Source: Qipengyuania gaetbuli
GTDB lineage: Bacteria; Pseudomonadota; Alphaproteobacteria; Sphingomonadales; Sphingomonadaceae
Reading direction: 5' to 3'
Assembly: GCF_020524765.1 (NCBI RefSeq)
Contig: NZ_JAIVLR010000001.1
Coordinates: 868,001-932,000, forward strand
Length of the DNA stretch: 64,000 nucleotides
Every line of letters begins with the position of its first letter. The stretch's first letter is position 1. Of the stretch, positions 1 through 8,120 are shown piece after piece. Made by a program: the position numbers and the translations under genes. The notes under the pieces were generated by a model that saw only the letters and a list, made by a program, of their open reading frames with translations, was not told the origin of the DNA and made no database searches.

Positions 1-27
1 TGCGCTGCGCAACGTGGAGGCATGAGC

Positions 28-492
28 ATGGAACTGGAAACCCGACTGGCCCAGCTTGAAGCAACCGTCATGAGCCTAGCCGATGCAGTTGCCAGCAAGA
101 GCAGCGGCAGCGCGGTTGCAGACCGCGAGGCGCGGCAGGGCTTGGAAGCCATCCGTAACGAGGTTGCCGAGTTACGCTTAGCCAAGGACGCTGGCGAAAC
201 CCGCGTCAAGGAACTGGCCGACAGCGCCGCCAATGCTGCCGTCAGCCGCGTCATGCGGGTTCTGCCGAAGCAAGTTGCCGAAATGGTCTTTGAGCCGATT
301 ACCGACGACATGACGCAGATGCAGGCCGACCAGAAGCGCCTGTCCGGCACGCTGACAGCCAAGATTGAGGGCGTTGCTGCCGAAGCTGGCGCAAGCGCGC
401 TGGCCGCCAAGAACTCAGCCTCAGCCCAGGCTCAAGCCGCCGCCGATCACCTTGTCGCGGCTGCCTTTCAATTCACCCACGGAGACGCCTGA
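28..492 (+). CDS. phage coiled-coil protein, function unknown
   Basis: This is a 154-aa protein rich in Ala, Glu, Lys and Gln. Heptad-like N-terminal and central segments suggest coiled coil, and there is no signal peptide or membrane segment. An ATG also occurs at 22, but the GGAGG at 16-20 is one base from it and seven bases from the ATG at 28, so 28 is preferred. The stop overlaps the next start by one base (TGATG), a pattern that recurs through this block and marks one phage morphogenesis operon. From its place upstream of the tape-measure gene it is probably a virion or tail-assembly component. No family was recognised. Confidence 0.6.
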   Translation: MELETRLAQLEATVMSLADAVASKSSGSAVADREARQGLEAIRNEVAELRLAKDAGETRVKELADSAANAAVSRVMRVLPKQVAEMVFEPITDDMTQMQADQKRLSGTLTAKIEGVAAEAGASALAAKNSASAQAQAAADHLVAAAFQFTHGDA

Positions 493-920
493 TGGCAGAA
501 CGCAGCACCAAAGACTTAGCCGCCGCCCGCATTGACGCAGCCATTGGCAAGAAGGCTGCCGAAGCCGCCGAACGCAGCGCCGCAACCGCGCAGACCGTCA
601 ACGTCCTGTTTGCCGAACTGGTGGAAATGGGCGTTTGCAAGCGCGGCGGGCGCAGCCTCGCAACGCTGGCGGCTGGCATTGAGCATGAGGTTGCCGAACG
701 CACCCGCGATGCGGTGAACAAGCTGCTACCCAAGGGCGTCCGCAAGCTGACCGATGCAGACGCGCCGCCGCCGCTGCCGCTGGCAACGCACAAGGCGCTG
801 CTGGGGGCCATTGCTGCCGAAACGATTGCTTACGCCGAGAAGGCCAAGAAGGCTGATGCGAAGCGGCGCAAGGACGAGGCCATCATTGCCAAGCGCGCTG
901 CGCAGACGGGCGAAATGTGA
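492..920 (+). CDS. phage hypothetical protein
   Basis: The product is 142 aa, strongly alpha-helical and Ala-rich, with a Lys/Arg-rich C-terminus. It starts at an ATG sharing a base with the previous stop, with GGAG at 481-484 seven bases upstream. Composition is very like the preceding gene, so the two may be structural partners. It has no recognised domain. Co-directional overlap with its neighbours places it in the phage tail/virion operon. Confidence 0.6.
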   Translation: MAERSTKDLAAARIDAAIGKKAAEAAERSAATAQTVNVLFAELVEMGVCKRGGRSLATLAAGIEHEVAERTRDAVNKLLPKGVRKLTDADAPPPLPLATHKALLGAIAAETIAYAEKAKKADAKRRKDEAIIAKRAAQTGEM

Positions 921-1162
921 TGGCGAAGGCCCCCGCTAAGAAGGCCCCGCCTGCCAAGCCCGCGAAGCTGACGGATGCGCAACTCATCGAGCAGCTGATT
1001 GACTTGCCGCCCGTTCGCGCCGCTGCCGTTGTGCTGGCCGTGGCTGCCGCTCACCCGCCTTCGGTAGCGGCTCGCATCGTCATCCCTGCGCTTGGCTGTG
1101 TTCGCAGCCACAGGGCCACGCCGCCCGCCTTTGTCCCGCAGGCCGCCGATGGTTCCGCTTAG
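920..1162 (+). CDS. phage hypothetical protein, possible tail-assembly chaperone
   Basis: This is an 80-aa product with a Lys/Ala/Pro-rich basic N-terminus followed by a helical stretch. Its ATG overlaps the previous stop (TGATG); a GTG three bases earlier is also possible. Its 3' end overlaps the next gene in a different frame, shortly upstream of the tape-measure gene. That is where tailed phages usually carry their pair of tail-assembly chaperones, often joined by ribosomal frameshifting. The role is inferred from position only. Confidence 0.5.
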   Translation: MAKAPAKKAPPAKPAKLTDAQLIEQLIDLPPVRAAAVVLAVAAAHPPSVAARIVIPALGCVRSHRATPPAFVPQAADGSA

Positions 1163-1799
1163 CCTCCTCGCGCATGAATTGGCGCATGGGATGGGCGCAT
1201 TCCTTGCCGATGCTGAGTGCTGCGAATTCGCCATCCAGCAAACCAAGGAGGGGGCACGCTGCACAACCCGAATGCCGCCCGTCGCGCTACCCGATCAGTT
1301 CAGCGAGGTGGCCGCTGGCCCACTTCTGGATTTGATGCTTGCGGGCAAACTGTCGCCCGCTGCCGATGTGGGGCAGGCAGCAGAAGCCCTGAACGTTTGG
1401 ATGCGCGGGCTACAGGAAGCCAAGATACCAAGCGCCATGGACAGCGATGCTGCGCGGGCGTTCCGCTTTGGCCGCTGCCTTGACGGAGCCGAGGCGTTCT
1501 CGGCCCTGCAATGCGCCCTGACCGCCGCTGTGCTGGCCCATGGCGCTTACAAGCAGCATGGCGCGCATCTTTGGCTTGTCGCGGCCCGCCTCGGCACCCT
1601 GCGCCCCGAACAGGCGCTCGCATTCCAAGCCAACGACATCGTGAACTTGCTGGAGCACAAGCGCCCCTTGCCGTTGCGCGAAGTGGTGCTGCGCGATTGG
1701 CTGGCCGGAAGCGAGGAGCGGGCGAACGAGGCCATGGCGGTTGAGGCCGAACTGGTCGCCGTCCAACTTGATAGGGGCATCATCAAATGGCGGACCTAA
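1149..1799 (+). CDS. phage protein with N-terminal HELAH motif, gene before the tape measure
   Basis: The product is 216 aa if started at the ATG at 1149; the frame stays open back to a TTG at 1092. It begins with a short hydrophobic stretch and then HELAHGMGAF, which fits the HExxH zinc-peptidase signature. About 45 residues later a Glu-Val-Ala-Ala run precedes a Leu-rich helix, loosely like ImmA/IrrE peptidases. The rest is helical and unrecognised. The end overlaps the tape-measure start by 13 bases. Position would equally suit a tail-assembly chaperone, so the function is open. Confidence 0.55.
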   Translation: MVPLSLLAHELAHGMGAFLADAECCEFAIQQTKEGARCTTRMPPVALPDQFSEVAAGPLLDLMLAGKLSPAADVGQAAEALNVWMRGLQEAKIPSAMDSDAARAFRFGRCLDGAEAFSALQCALTAAVLAHGAYKQHGAHLWLVAARLGTLRPEQALAFQANDIVNLLEHKRPLPLREVVLRDWLAGSEERANEAMAVEAELVAVQLDRGIIKWRT

Positions 1800-3565
1800 C
1801 CCGCACCATTCAAATCAACGTCGTTTCGACTGGCGATGCCGAAGCCCGCCGCCTGATTACCTCCATCAACGGTGCAACCCGCGCTTCTGCGCAGTGGGCG
1901 CGAGAGCAGCGCCTTCTGCGCGATGCAACGACCCAAACGGACCGCGCCATGGACAGGGCCGCCACCACGGCGCGAACCTACGGACAGGCCATCAATACGG
2001 CACAGGCATCATCCGGTCGCTTCAATGCCGGAATGCAGAACCTTGGCTATCAAATCCAAGATTTCAGCGTCCAGATTGCAGGCGGCACCAGCGCCACTCG
2101 CGCCTTCACGCAACAGTTCCCGCAAGCCATTTCAGCCGTCCAAGGCATGATTGGCGGAACGGGCAGGCTGGCAACCTTCCTGTCCGGTCCGTGGGGCATT
2201 GCGCTTGCAACCGCCTCCGCCGTCATGGTCCCCCTCATTGGCCGCCTGTTTGAAACCGAGGACGCCACCAACAAGGCAGCCAACGCAGGCGAGCGGTTCA
2301 TTGATGTTTACCGCCGCATGACTGCCGCCGAGCGCGTGCGGGCCGAACTGGAACTAAACCAACTGCGCGACCGCCGCTCCGAGTTGGAGCTTGAAATTGA
2401 CCGCCGCAGCCGCTCGCCGGAGGGCCAGCAGCGTTCGGGCTTCACGGCAACCCAAAGCGCCCGCGAGAAAGAACTGCTGGGCGTCCGGCAGTCCATCCTT
2501 GAGCAGGAAAATGCCATCCGGACGGTGCAGAAGGCCGAGGCTGCGCTCGAAAAGGAGCAGCAGGCCAAGGCGCGGTCCGTTGCCACGACCGAGCGCGCAA
2601 CGGCGGCCACCAAGAAGGAAGCCGAGGGCCTCAACATCGTTTCCGACATTCTGGAACAGATTGCCGAGCGCCGCGAAACCGTAAACCAACTGAACGCCGC
2701 CATTTATGGCCTTGATGCTGCCTATGCGGCGGGTCGCCTGACGCTACTCGAATACATCGCCGCGCAGGAAGCCTTGGACAAGTTGCAGGCCGATGCGGGC
2801 GTGCGCCCTGCCGATGGGACGCCTGCAAACAATACAGGCCGCCCCGAATTCAACGCCGACCCGCTACGCCTCAAGGACCAGAACCAACGGATGTATGAGG
2901 TTGCCGAGGCGGGCGAGCAATACATGAAAACCCTGCGCTTGCTGACCAAGGAGCAGCAGGATTTCGAGTCCGCTCTGGAACAGACTGCGCTTGGCAGCAT
3001 GAGCAGCATCAACGATGCCCTTGAGGCCGCCATTACTGGCACGAAATCCTGGGGCGATGCGTTTGAGGATGCCGGACGCCAGATTGTCGCCGCGCTTGTG
3101 AGGATTGCGGCCCAGTGGGCGCTGTTGCAGCTTGTGGGCGCGGTATTTGGCAAGAACGACCTGTTCAGCCGCGTAAGCGCCAATCTGTTCGGCAGCGCCA
3201 AGGGCAATGCCTTCCAGAACGGCGAGGCCGTCCAAGCCTTTGCCAGCGGGGGCGTCATTACCTCGCCCGTCATGTTCCCCATGGCGCGTGGCTTTGGTTT
3301 GGCTGGCGAGGCGGGGCCGGAAGCCATCATGCCGCTGCGCAGGGGCCGCGACGGACGGCTGGGGGTCAGCGGGCCGAACATCACCATCAACAACAATATG
3401 CGCGGGGCCGAGGTTTCGGTCAGCGAAACGCTTAGCGGGCTGGAAATTGAGATCAGCGCCGTGAACCGAGCCCGCAAGCACATCGCGGACGACATCAACC
3501 GAGGCGGAGGCGAGATAACCAAGGCCCTTGAGAACCGTTACGGGCTGCGCAGGGGAGGCCGCTGA
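1787..3565 (+). CDS. phage tail tape-measure protein
   Basis: This 592-aa protein sets tail length and helps DNA entry in siphovirus-type tails. The N-terminus (1-130) is the usual beta-strand plus long-helix start. A Gly/Ala-rich hydrophobic region lies near 105-150, followed by a long charged coiled coil (about 165-300). The C-terminus (about 485-530) carries the hallmark tape-measure block ASGGVITSPVMFPMARGFG, then GEAGPEAIMPLRRG. It is shorter than many tape measures (often 700-1200 aa), implying a short tail or a trimmed gene. Both ends overlap neighbouring genes. Confidence 0.9.
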   Translation: MADLTRTIQINVVSTGDAEARRLITSINGATRASAQWAREQRLLRDATTQTDRAMDRAATTARTYGQAINTAQASSGRFNAGMQNLGYQIQDFSVQIAGGTSATRAFTQQFPQAISAVQGMIGGTGRLATFLSGPWGIALATASAVMVPLIGRLFETEDATNKAANAGERFIDVYRRMTAAERVRAELELNQLRDRRSELELEIDRRSRSPEGQQRSGFTATQSAREKELLGVRQSILEQENAIRTVQKAEAALEKEQQAKARSVATTERATAATKKEAEGLNIVSDILEQIAERRETVNQLNAAIYGLDAAYAAGRLTLLEYIAAQEALDKLQADAGVRPADGTPANNTGRPEFNADPLRLKDQNQRMYEVAEAGEQYMKTLRLLTKEQQDFESALEQTALGSMSSINDALEAAITGTKSWGDAFEDAGRQIVAALVRIAAQWALLQLVGAVFGKNDLFSRVSANLFGSAKGNAFQNGEAVQAFASGGVITSPVMFPMARGFGLAGEAGPEAIMPLRRGRDGRLGVSGPNITINNNMRGAEVSVSETLSGLEIEISAVNRARKHIADDINRGGGEITKALENRYGLRRGGR

Positions 3566-3828
3566 TGCTGATAATGACCGAAGCCGCCCACCAAGCCGCC
3601 AGCGACCTTGCCTTGGAATTGGCCGCCAGCGGGCGCTACGCCGATACGGGCGAAGCAATGGATGCCATCGAGCGCCACCTTGGCCCTGCCGTTGACCGCG
3701 TTGTTTCGGGCGTGAACATCCTGCGCGACGGCTGGCCGGATTTGGAGCGCATCGTCATTGACGCCATCGGCTGCATCCGGCTGGCGCTGCTAAGCGACGG
3801 GGCAATGGACCCGACTTCGGTGCATTGA
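3565..3828 (+). CDS. phage hypothetical protein
   Basis: An 87-aa acidic helical protein whose start shares a base with the tape-measure stop (TGATG) and whose stop shares a base with the next start. No motif was recognised. Genes at this position, just after the tape measure, usually encode minor tail components or connector proteins, but nothing in the sequence confirms that here. Confidence 0.55.
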   Translation: MLIMTEAAHQAASDLALELAASGRYADTGEAMDAIERHLGPAVDRVVSGVNILRDGWPDLERIVIDAIGCIRLALLSDGAMDPTSVH

Positions 3829-4598
3829 TGGCCCGCGATCCGCTCAAGGCAGTTCTTGGCGATACGGCAGGCATGGAGCAGTTCGCGTTAGAGAACCGCC
3901 GCTTCCTGAACCAGCTCGTTTGGATGGTCGAAAGCGATTACCGCCGCCTTGCACGGCAGGAGATCGACAAGGCCACCGAAGGACTGGAGGAGCGCAAGGA
4001 TTACACCGTCATTGTTGACGGCCGCGCTACCGGAAAGGCTGGCATTGCCCGCGCCAAGCTGTTCGACCCGCAAGGCATTCGCGTTGCCGAGGCTGGCGAT
4101 AACGAGAGCCTGTTCAAAGCATGGGAGTTCGGCTGGCGGTCCCTGAACAACGAGCAGTTCAACCGCACCCCCATGACCCCGCGCCGCCTGCGCCAGCAAC
4201 AGCAGGCAGGGACGTTCAAGGGCGGGTTGCGCTTTGCCATTGATGGCCGCGAATACATGGCCAGCACAGGCCGCGCTGACTTCGAGGGTGCTGCCGTGGT
4301 TGAGATCTGGTCCGTTGCCCGCCACGCCGCCCCGTTGCAGGCCATTTACGAAAACCGGATGTTCATTGGCGCGGCGGTTCGCATCAATCAGATGGCAGGC
4401 GTTTCGGCAGCCGTTATCTTTCGTAAAGCCAATGACTACGGGCAAGTCAGGGTCGGCGGTTACAGGCCCCTTGCCGTGCCTGTTCTGACCATCACCAGCG
4501 CCAATCTGGCGGGCGCATTTGGCCGTGGTAGCGACAGGCAGGCGGCAGCGAAGCGGCGGCAGCGGAATGCCGCGAGAAAGGCGAGATTGAGGCTTTAG
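3828..4598 (+). CDS. phage hypothetical protein, probable minor tail or virion component
   Basis: The product is 256 aa. The N-terminal half is helical and charged, the middle is mixed alpha/beta, and the C-terminal 30 residues are extremely rich in Arg, Ala and Lys, suggesting contact with nucleic acid or an acidic partner. The ATG overlaps the preceding stop; a TTG three bases upstream is possible. Operon position downstream of the tape measure suggests a distal tail protein, but no known tail-tip domain was recognised. Confidence 0.55.
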   Translation: MARDPLKAVLGDTAGMEQFALENRRFLNQLVWMVESDYRRLARQEIDKATEGLEERKDYTVIVDGRATGKAGIARAKLFDPQGIRVAEAGDNESLFKAWEFGWRSLNNEQFNRTPMTPRRLRQQQQAGTFKGGLRFAIDGREYMASTGRADFEGAAVVEIWSVARHAAPLQAIYENRMFIGAAVRINQMAGVSAAVIFRKANDYGQVRVGGYRPLAVPVLTITSANLAGAFGRGSDRQAAAKRRQRNAARKARLRL

Positions 4599-4669
4599 AC
4601 CTCCTCGAGCTTCCGGCGATTGAGCGGTAAATGGGAAGCCCCTCAAATCCAACGGAGGTGCGTTTACCC

Positions 4670-4831
4670 ATGTTTGAAGACCTACATGACCCCAGCCGTG
4701 GCTGGCCTGCCGTAGATATGAAAATCCTCGCCAATGGCGACCTGCATATCCGTGAAAGATGGCCGGACGGTTCGGAGGAAACCATCATCTTTAAGGCCCC
4801 GCCTGAGCCGGAATACGACGAAGCGGCCTAA
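4670..4831 (+). CDS. small phage protein, unknown
   Basis: A 53-aa acidic protein (MFEDLHDPSRGW start). The ATG at 4670 is chosen over one at 4631 because GGAGGT lies at 4654-4659, a suitable distance upstream. The last codons converge with, and overlap by four bases, the stop of the minus-strand gene at 4828-5064. No domain was recognised. Confidence 0.5.
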   Translation: MFEDLHDPSRGWPAVDMKILANGDLHIRERWPDGSEETIIFKAPPEPEYDEAA

Positions 4832-5064
4832 GCCAACCGCCCTACCCCTCGCGCCTCGTCTAAAATGAGGCGCGGGGAAACATCGTAGCCAAACTCCGCC
4901 AGCCAATCTGCCACATCCTGCGCCAGCGGCAGCGCATGGCCATGCGTGGGTGCCTTCACCAACTCCTCAGCCTTGGCCAGCAGCACGGCAATCACGAAAT
5001 CCAGTTCGGGGAAATGCTCCGTCGTGGCCCCGCCGACGGTGCGGTTTATGATGCTATTCGCCAT
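4828..5064 (-). CDS. small phage-associated protein, unknown
   Basis: A 78-aa product starting MANSIINRTVGGATTEH. It is acidic with one long predicted helix (LDFVIAVLLAKAEELV). The frame remains open further upstream, but that part reads as low-complexity Arg/Ser sequence and overlaps another credible small gene, so the ATG at 5064 is preferred. It overlaps the end of that upstream gene by 11 bases, suggesting coupled translation. Function unknown. Small opposite-strand genes at a prophage end are often accessory (moron-like) genes. Confidence 0.45.
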   Translation of the reverse strand: MANSIINRTVGGATTEHFPELDFVIAVLLAKAEELVKAPTHGHALPLAQDVADWLAEFGYDVSPRLILDEARGVGRLA

Positions 5065-5182
5065 CTTGCGCCCGCTTGATGACCCTTGCCAGCAATTCCG
5101 CCGCCTGCCGTTGCCCTGCCGTCTTGTGGACGATGGGGCGTGTATAGCTTCGCTTGGCTTTGGGTTGCTGGCCTTCCGGCAT
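5054..5182 (-). CDS. 42-aa basic protein, unknown
   Basis: A very short frame encoding a Lys/Arg/Gln-rich product that starts MPEGQQPKAKRSYTRP and ends in an amphipathic helix. GAGGTGGGG sits about five to ten bases upstream of the ATG, a good ribosome binding site. The stop overlaps the start of the downstream minus-strand gene. The basic, helical character would suit a DNA-binding or regulatory phage peptide, but no family was recognised. Confidence 0.4.
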   Translation of the reverse strand: MPEGQQPKAKRSYTRPIVHKTAGQRQAAELLARVIKRAQDGE

Positions 5183-5220
5183 CCTTTACCCCACCTCAAG
5201 TTTGGCTGCGGTTCGCGGTT

Positions 5221-5279
5221 GCGGGGGGCTACGAGACCGGACGGCGGCAAGGGTCAAGCCTCCGGTCCGTGCCCCCCGC
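5221..5279. repeat. 59-base imperfect inverted repeat (long hairpin)
   Basis: GCGGGGGGC (5221-5229), ACG (5231-5233) and GACCGGA (5235-5241) pair with TCCGGTC (5261-5267), CGT (5268-5270) and GCCCCCCGC (5271-5279). This makes a 19-bp stem broken only by single-base bulges at 5230 and 5234, with a 19-base loop. There is no T-run on either strand, so a simple terminator is unlikely. It lies 39 bases upstream of the 42-aa minus-strand gene and could be in its leader. Confidence 0.6.
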
Positions 5280-5469
5280 AGGAGCAGACCTAAACGAGGT
5301 GGCGTGAACCACCGAGCGGAAGTTCTCGATATGCGCAGGATGGGGGAGCGGGCGGCAGCGTCTAGCGTTGGCAAAGGACGGGGAACCAAGTTCAGCGCCA
5401 GCCCGCGTTACGCAGACTAAAGGAACGGGTGCACACATCCGAGTGGCGCGATGGAATTATGCGCTCCGT

Positions 5470-5520
5470 AGTTACCACTGCGCTGACGGTAACTGACGCG
5501 GTAACTAGCTTCCCGTCAGC
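5470..5520. repeat. GGTAACT heptamer cluster inside an 8-bp inverted repeat
   Basis: GGTAACT occurs at 5488-5494 and 5500-5506, exactly 12 bases apart, and in inverted form (AGTTACC) at 5470-5476. GCTGACGG (5482-5489) and CCGTCAGC (5513-5520) form an outer inverted repeat. The layout resembles recombinase arm sites or a repressor binding array and sits at the phage/chromosome junction. Confidence 0.45.
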
Positions 5521-5705
5521 CCATCATTCCAGCAATGAAGTCAGAGCGATGGCGCGCTAGTATGGCGGACTCCTGCTCCGCCACTTTCCCCCTGAATTCA
5601 TCGGCTAAAGCCGACCCGCTTCTCCCGAACCGCGCTGCGCCGCGGCTTGCCCGCCCGGGTTTGCCGTGTTTAATGTCGCGCCAGTGATCGGGTGATGCAG
5701 CGGGG

Positions 5706-8108
5706 GTGCGCCGGGTGCGAAAACTAATCTGGGCGATCCTGTTCGTCTTTGCCGCTTCGGCGCTCGGCACTCCGGCGCTGCTTGCGCAGGACGACCCGCC
5801 CGCCGCACAGGAACCCGCAGCACCATCGACGCCGGCCCGAGATATCGAGGATATCTCCGCCGAGCAGATCGAGGCGGACCCGGTCGGGATCGCGACCGAA
5901 ATCCTTTCGACACCGCCGGGCGAATACAGCCTTTCACGCCTTGCCAAATTGCGCCAGCTCCGCGCCGCCCTCGGCGAACGGCGGGAAGAGGCGCGCGAGA
6001 TAGCCGATGCCGGCACGCTGGATTCGCGTATCATCGAAGCCCAGATCGAAACGCTCGGCCCTGCCCCTGCAGAGGGCGAAACCGAACCGGCCGCCACCTC
6101 GAAACGGCGCGAAATCCTCTATCAGCGACTATCCGAAGAACTCGCCCCGCTGCTCGTCCTGCGCGAACACCAGGTGCGCGCTGCGACGCTGATCACCGAA
6201 ATCGACGAGCGGATCTCCTCGATCCAGGAAGACCGCCTGCTGAATTACAATGGCACGCCTATCAATCCCGCCATCTGGGTCAGCGCGCTGGGCGCGACTG
6301 GCTCGACCCTCGGCGAGTATCTCGGCAAGCCGAGCATGGGGATGCTCGCTATCGCGCTTGTGCTGATGTTCATCCTCCCGACCGGCATCCTCTGGCTAGG
6401 CAAGCGGTGGATGGCTGCGGTGCGCGCAAGAGCGCGGAACACATCGAGCAGTGCCCGCAGCCTCGTGATCCTGCTGATGAACGACATCGCAGGATTGATC
6501 GTTGCCCTGTTCATTGCCGGGTCGATCGCATGCGGCCTTGCTGCACTGCTTTGGGGTGCGGTGTCGCAGGAAATGCTGCTGCAGGTATCCGTCATGGCAT
6601 TAGTCGGCATCAAGATGGTGGCCATCGCGCGCTGGCTTGGCCGCAGCGTCTTCCGCTCGCCGATCGAGAGCCTGCGGATCGTGCATCTGTCGGATGCCGA
6701 TGCGCGCCAGGCTTCGCGTCTCACCGGCCTGATCGGGGTCACCGTAGGGCTGGAGGCATGGCTGGAGGTGGTCGAGAACGACGGCATCGTGGTGCTGGCC
6801 GTATCGAACCTCCTGTCGGCCCTGCTGGTGTTGTGGGGAAGCTGGCTGGTATTCCGGCTGGCAAGGGTGATTGCGCGGCGCGAACGCAAGCCGCCCGAAC
6901 CCGATCCGCTGGCAGACCAGACTTCCACCGAGGTCGAAGTGCACGAGGCGATCGACTTCGCCGGCCCGCTGAGCCGCGTCGTGAGGGTAGTCGCGCTGGT
7001 CGCTGCAGCCGCGGCTGTCGTGGGTTTCGTCTATCTTGCGCGGGAGATATTCTTCGACATCGTCGGGACGCTTGCCGTGATCGCGATTGCCTATCTCATC
7101 CAGCGGACCCTGCGCTTGATCCTGGTGGTGCTGGCCGAAGGGCCGCTGCGCCGGTTCCGCGGCATCATCCATGTCCTGCCGGTCTTCACGGGCTTTCTCA
7201 TTGCACTGGCTTCCGTCCCGCTCCTGGCGATGATCTGGGGGTACAACGGGCAGGAGATCGTCGACGGTATCATTGCCCTGCGAAACGGCGTCTCGCTGGG
7301 AGACATCACCATTTCCGCCGGCGATGTCTTCGCCTTCGCGCTCGTTTTCTTCCTCGGCTTCGTGGTCACCCGGTGGCTCCAGCGCATCCTGCGCCTGTCG
7401 ATCCTGCCGCAATTCGCGCTCGACCTCGGCGCGCGCTCGGCAATCGTCACCATCGTCGGCTATGTCGGCGTGGTGCTGGCAGCCCTTATCGCCATCACCT
7501 CCACCGGCCTCGACCTCTCGAGCCTCGCCTTCGTTGCGGGCGCGCTGTCGGTCGGCCTCGGCTTCGGCCTCCAGTCGGTGGTGGAGAATTTCGTCAGCGG
7601 CATCATCCTGCTGCTGGAAAGGCCTGTTCGCGAGGGCGACTGGGTAGAGGTCGGACCCTATTCGGGCATCGTGCGCAAGATTTCGGTTCGCTCCACACGG
7701 ATCGAGACATTCGACAATCACCAGATCATCGTACCGAACTCGCAACTCATCACCGAGACCGTCAAGAACCTCAGCTTTGCCGGGGATGCCGCTCGCATTA
7801 TCGTGCCCATTGGGGTCGCTTACGACACCGATCTGGACCAGGCTCGCAATGCGTTGCTCGAAGTGGCTGCAGCCAACATGCTGGTGCTCGACGATCCTGC
7901 GCCAGCCGTGGCGGTCGAGGATTTCGGCGACAATTCGATCAACCTCAAGTTGCTGGCCTTCGTCCGCGACGTGACGACCGGAGCGGGGGTCAAGTCGGAC
8001 CTGAGCTTTGCCGTCGCGAAACGGTTTGCGCAGGATGGCATCGAAATCCCCTTCCCGCAGCGTGTCGTGACGCTGCGCGACGAACGCGCCGCGCCTGCCG
8101 CTGGCTAG
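5706..8108 (+). CDS. MscS-family mechanosensitive channel with DUF3772-type N-terminus
   Basis: This 800-aa inner-membrane channel would open under membrane tension to release solutes during osmotic down-shock. A signal peptide (1-27, ending ALLAQ) is followed by a periplasmic helical domain to about residue 195, then some ten membrane segments. The MscS pore helix and vestibule are at about 600-650: GALSVGLGFGLQSVVENFVSG, followed by the conserved ERPVREGDWVEVG. Length and layout fit the large MscS-like proteins rather than the 290-aa MscS. It starts with GTG and converges with hutC. Confidence 0.9.
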   Translation: MRRVRKLIWAILFVFAASALGTPALLAQDDPPAAQEPAAPSTPARDIEDISAEQIEADPVGIATEILSTPPGEYSLSRLAKLRQLRAALGERREEAREIADAGTLDSRIIEAQIETLGPAPAEGETEPAATSKRREILYQRLSEELAPLLVLREHQVRAATLITEIDERISSIQEDRLLNYNGTPINPAIWVSALGATGSTLGEYLGKPSMGMLAIALVLMFILPTGILWLGKRWMAAVRARARNTSSSARSLVILLMNDIAGLIVALFIAGSIACGLAALLWGAVSQEMLLQVSVMALVGIKMVAIARWLGRSVFRSPIESLRIVHLSDADARQASRLTGLIGVTVGLEAWLEVVENDGIVVLAVSNLLSALLVLWGSWLVFRLARVIARRERKPPEPDPLADQTSTEVEVHEAIDFAGPLSRVVRVVALVAAAAAVVGFVYLAREIFFDIVGTLAVIAIAYLIQRTLRLILVVLAEGPLRRFRGIIHVLPVFTGFLIALASVPLLAMIWGYNGQEIVDGIIALRNGVSLGDITISAGDVFAFALVFFLGFVVTRWLQRILRLSILPQFALDLGARSAIVTIVGYVGVVLAALIAITSTGLDLSSLAFVAGALSVGLGFGLQSVVENFVSGIILLLERPVREGDWVEVGPYSGIVRKISVRSTRIETFDNHQIIVPNSQLITETVKNLSFAGDAARIIVPIGVAYDTDLDQARNALLEVAAANMLVLDDPAPAVAVEDFGDNSINLKLLAFVRDVTTGAGVKSDLSFAVAKRFAQDGIEIPFPQRVVTLRDERAAPAAG

Positions 8109-8120
8109 CTGCCTGAACGC

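Larger units (their letters stand above)
5183..5705. other. non-coding prophage/chromosome junction
   Basis: This 523-base stretch has no credible gene. It holds a long imperfect hairpin (5221-5279), a short hairpin GGTGG/CCACC (5298-5313), a cluster of GGTAACT heptamers (5470-5506) inside an 8-bp inverted repeat, and a 7-bp perfect hairpin TGGCGGA/TCCGCCA (5563-5583). Phage genes lie to the left and chromosomal genes to the right, so an attachment-site remnant is expected here. No tRNA or integrase gene could be found to define it. Confidence 0.5.

Noticed and set aside
1787..3565. Diversity-generating retroelement in the tail region
   Set aside because: No template/variable repeat pair and no reverse transcriptase within the phage segment.
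5200..5420. Group I/II intron or retron-like element
   Set aside because: Strong hairpins are present, but no intron core, domain V or reverse transcriptase gene could be identified.
5440..5600. Possible tRNA remnant or tRNA-borne attachment site next to the phage genes
   Set aside because: The hairpin TGGCGGA/TCCGCCA looks like a stem, but no cloverleaf, T-loop consensus or CCA end could be assembled on either strand.
5516..6097. A 193-codon minus-strand frame crossing the start of the channel gene
   Set aside because: Ser/Arg/Ala-rich, mostly antisense to the channel's periplasmic domain; its non-overlapping end is too short to support a gene remnant.
6407..8116. A 569-codon open frame overlapping the MscS-type channel gene in another frame
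   Set aside because: Arg/Ala/Gly-rich translation without domains, a usual by-product of high-GC coding DNA; the channel frame carries all recognisable motifs.
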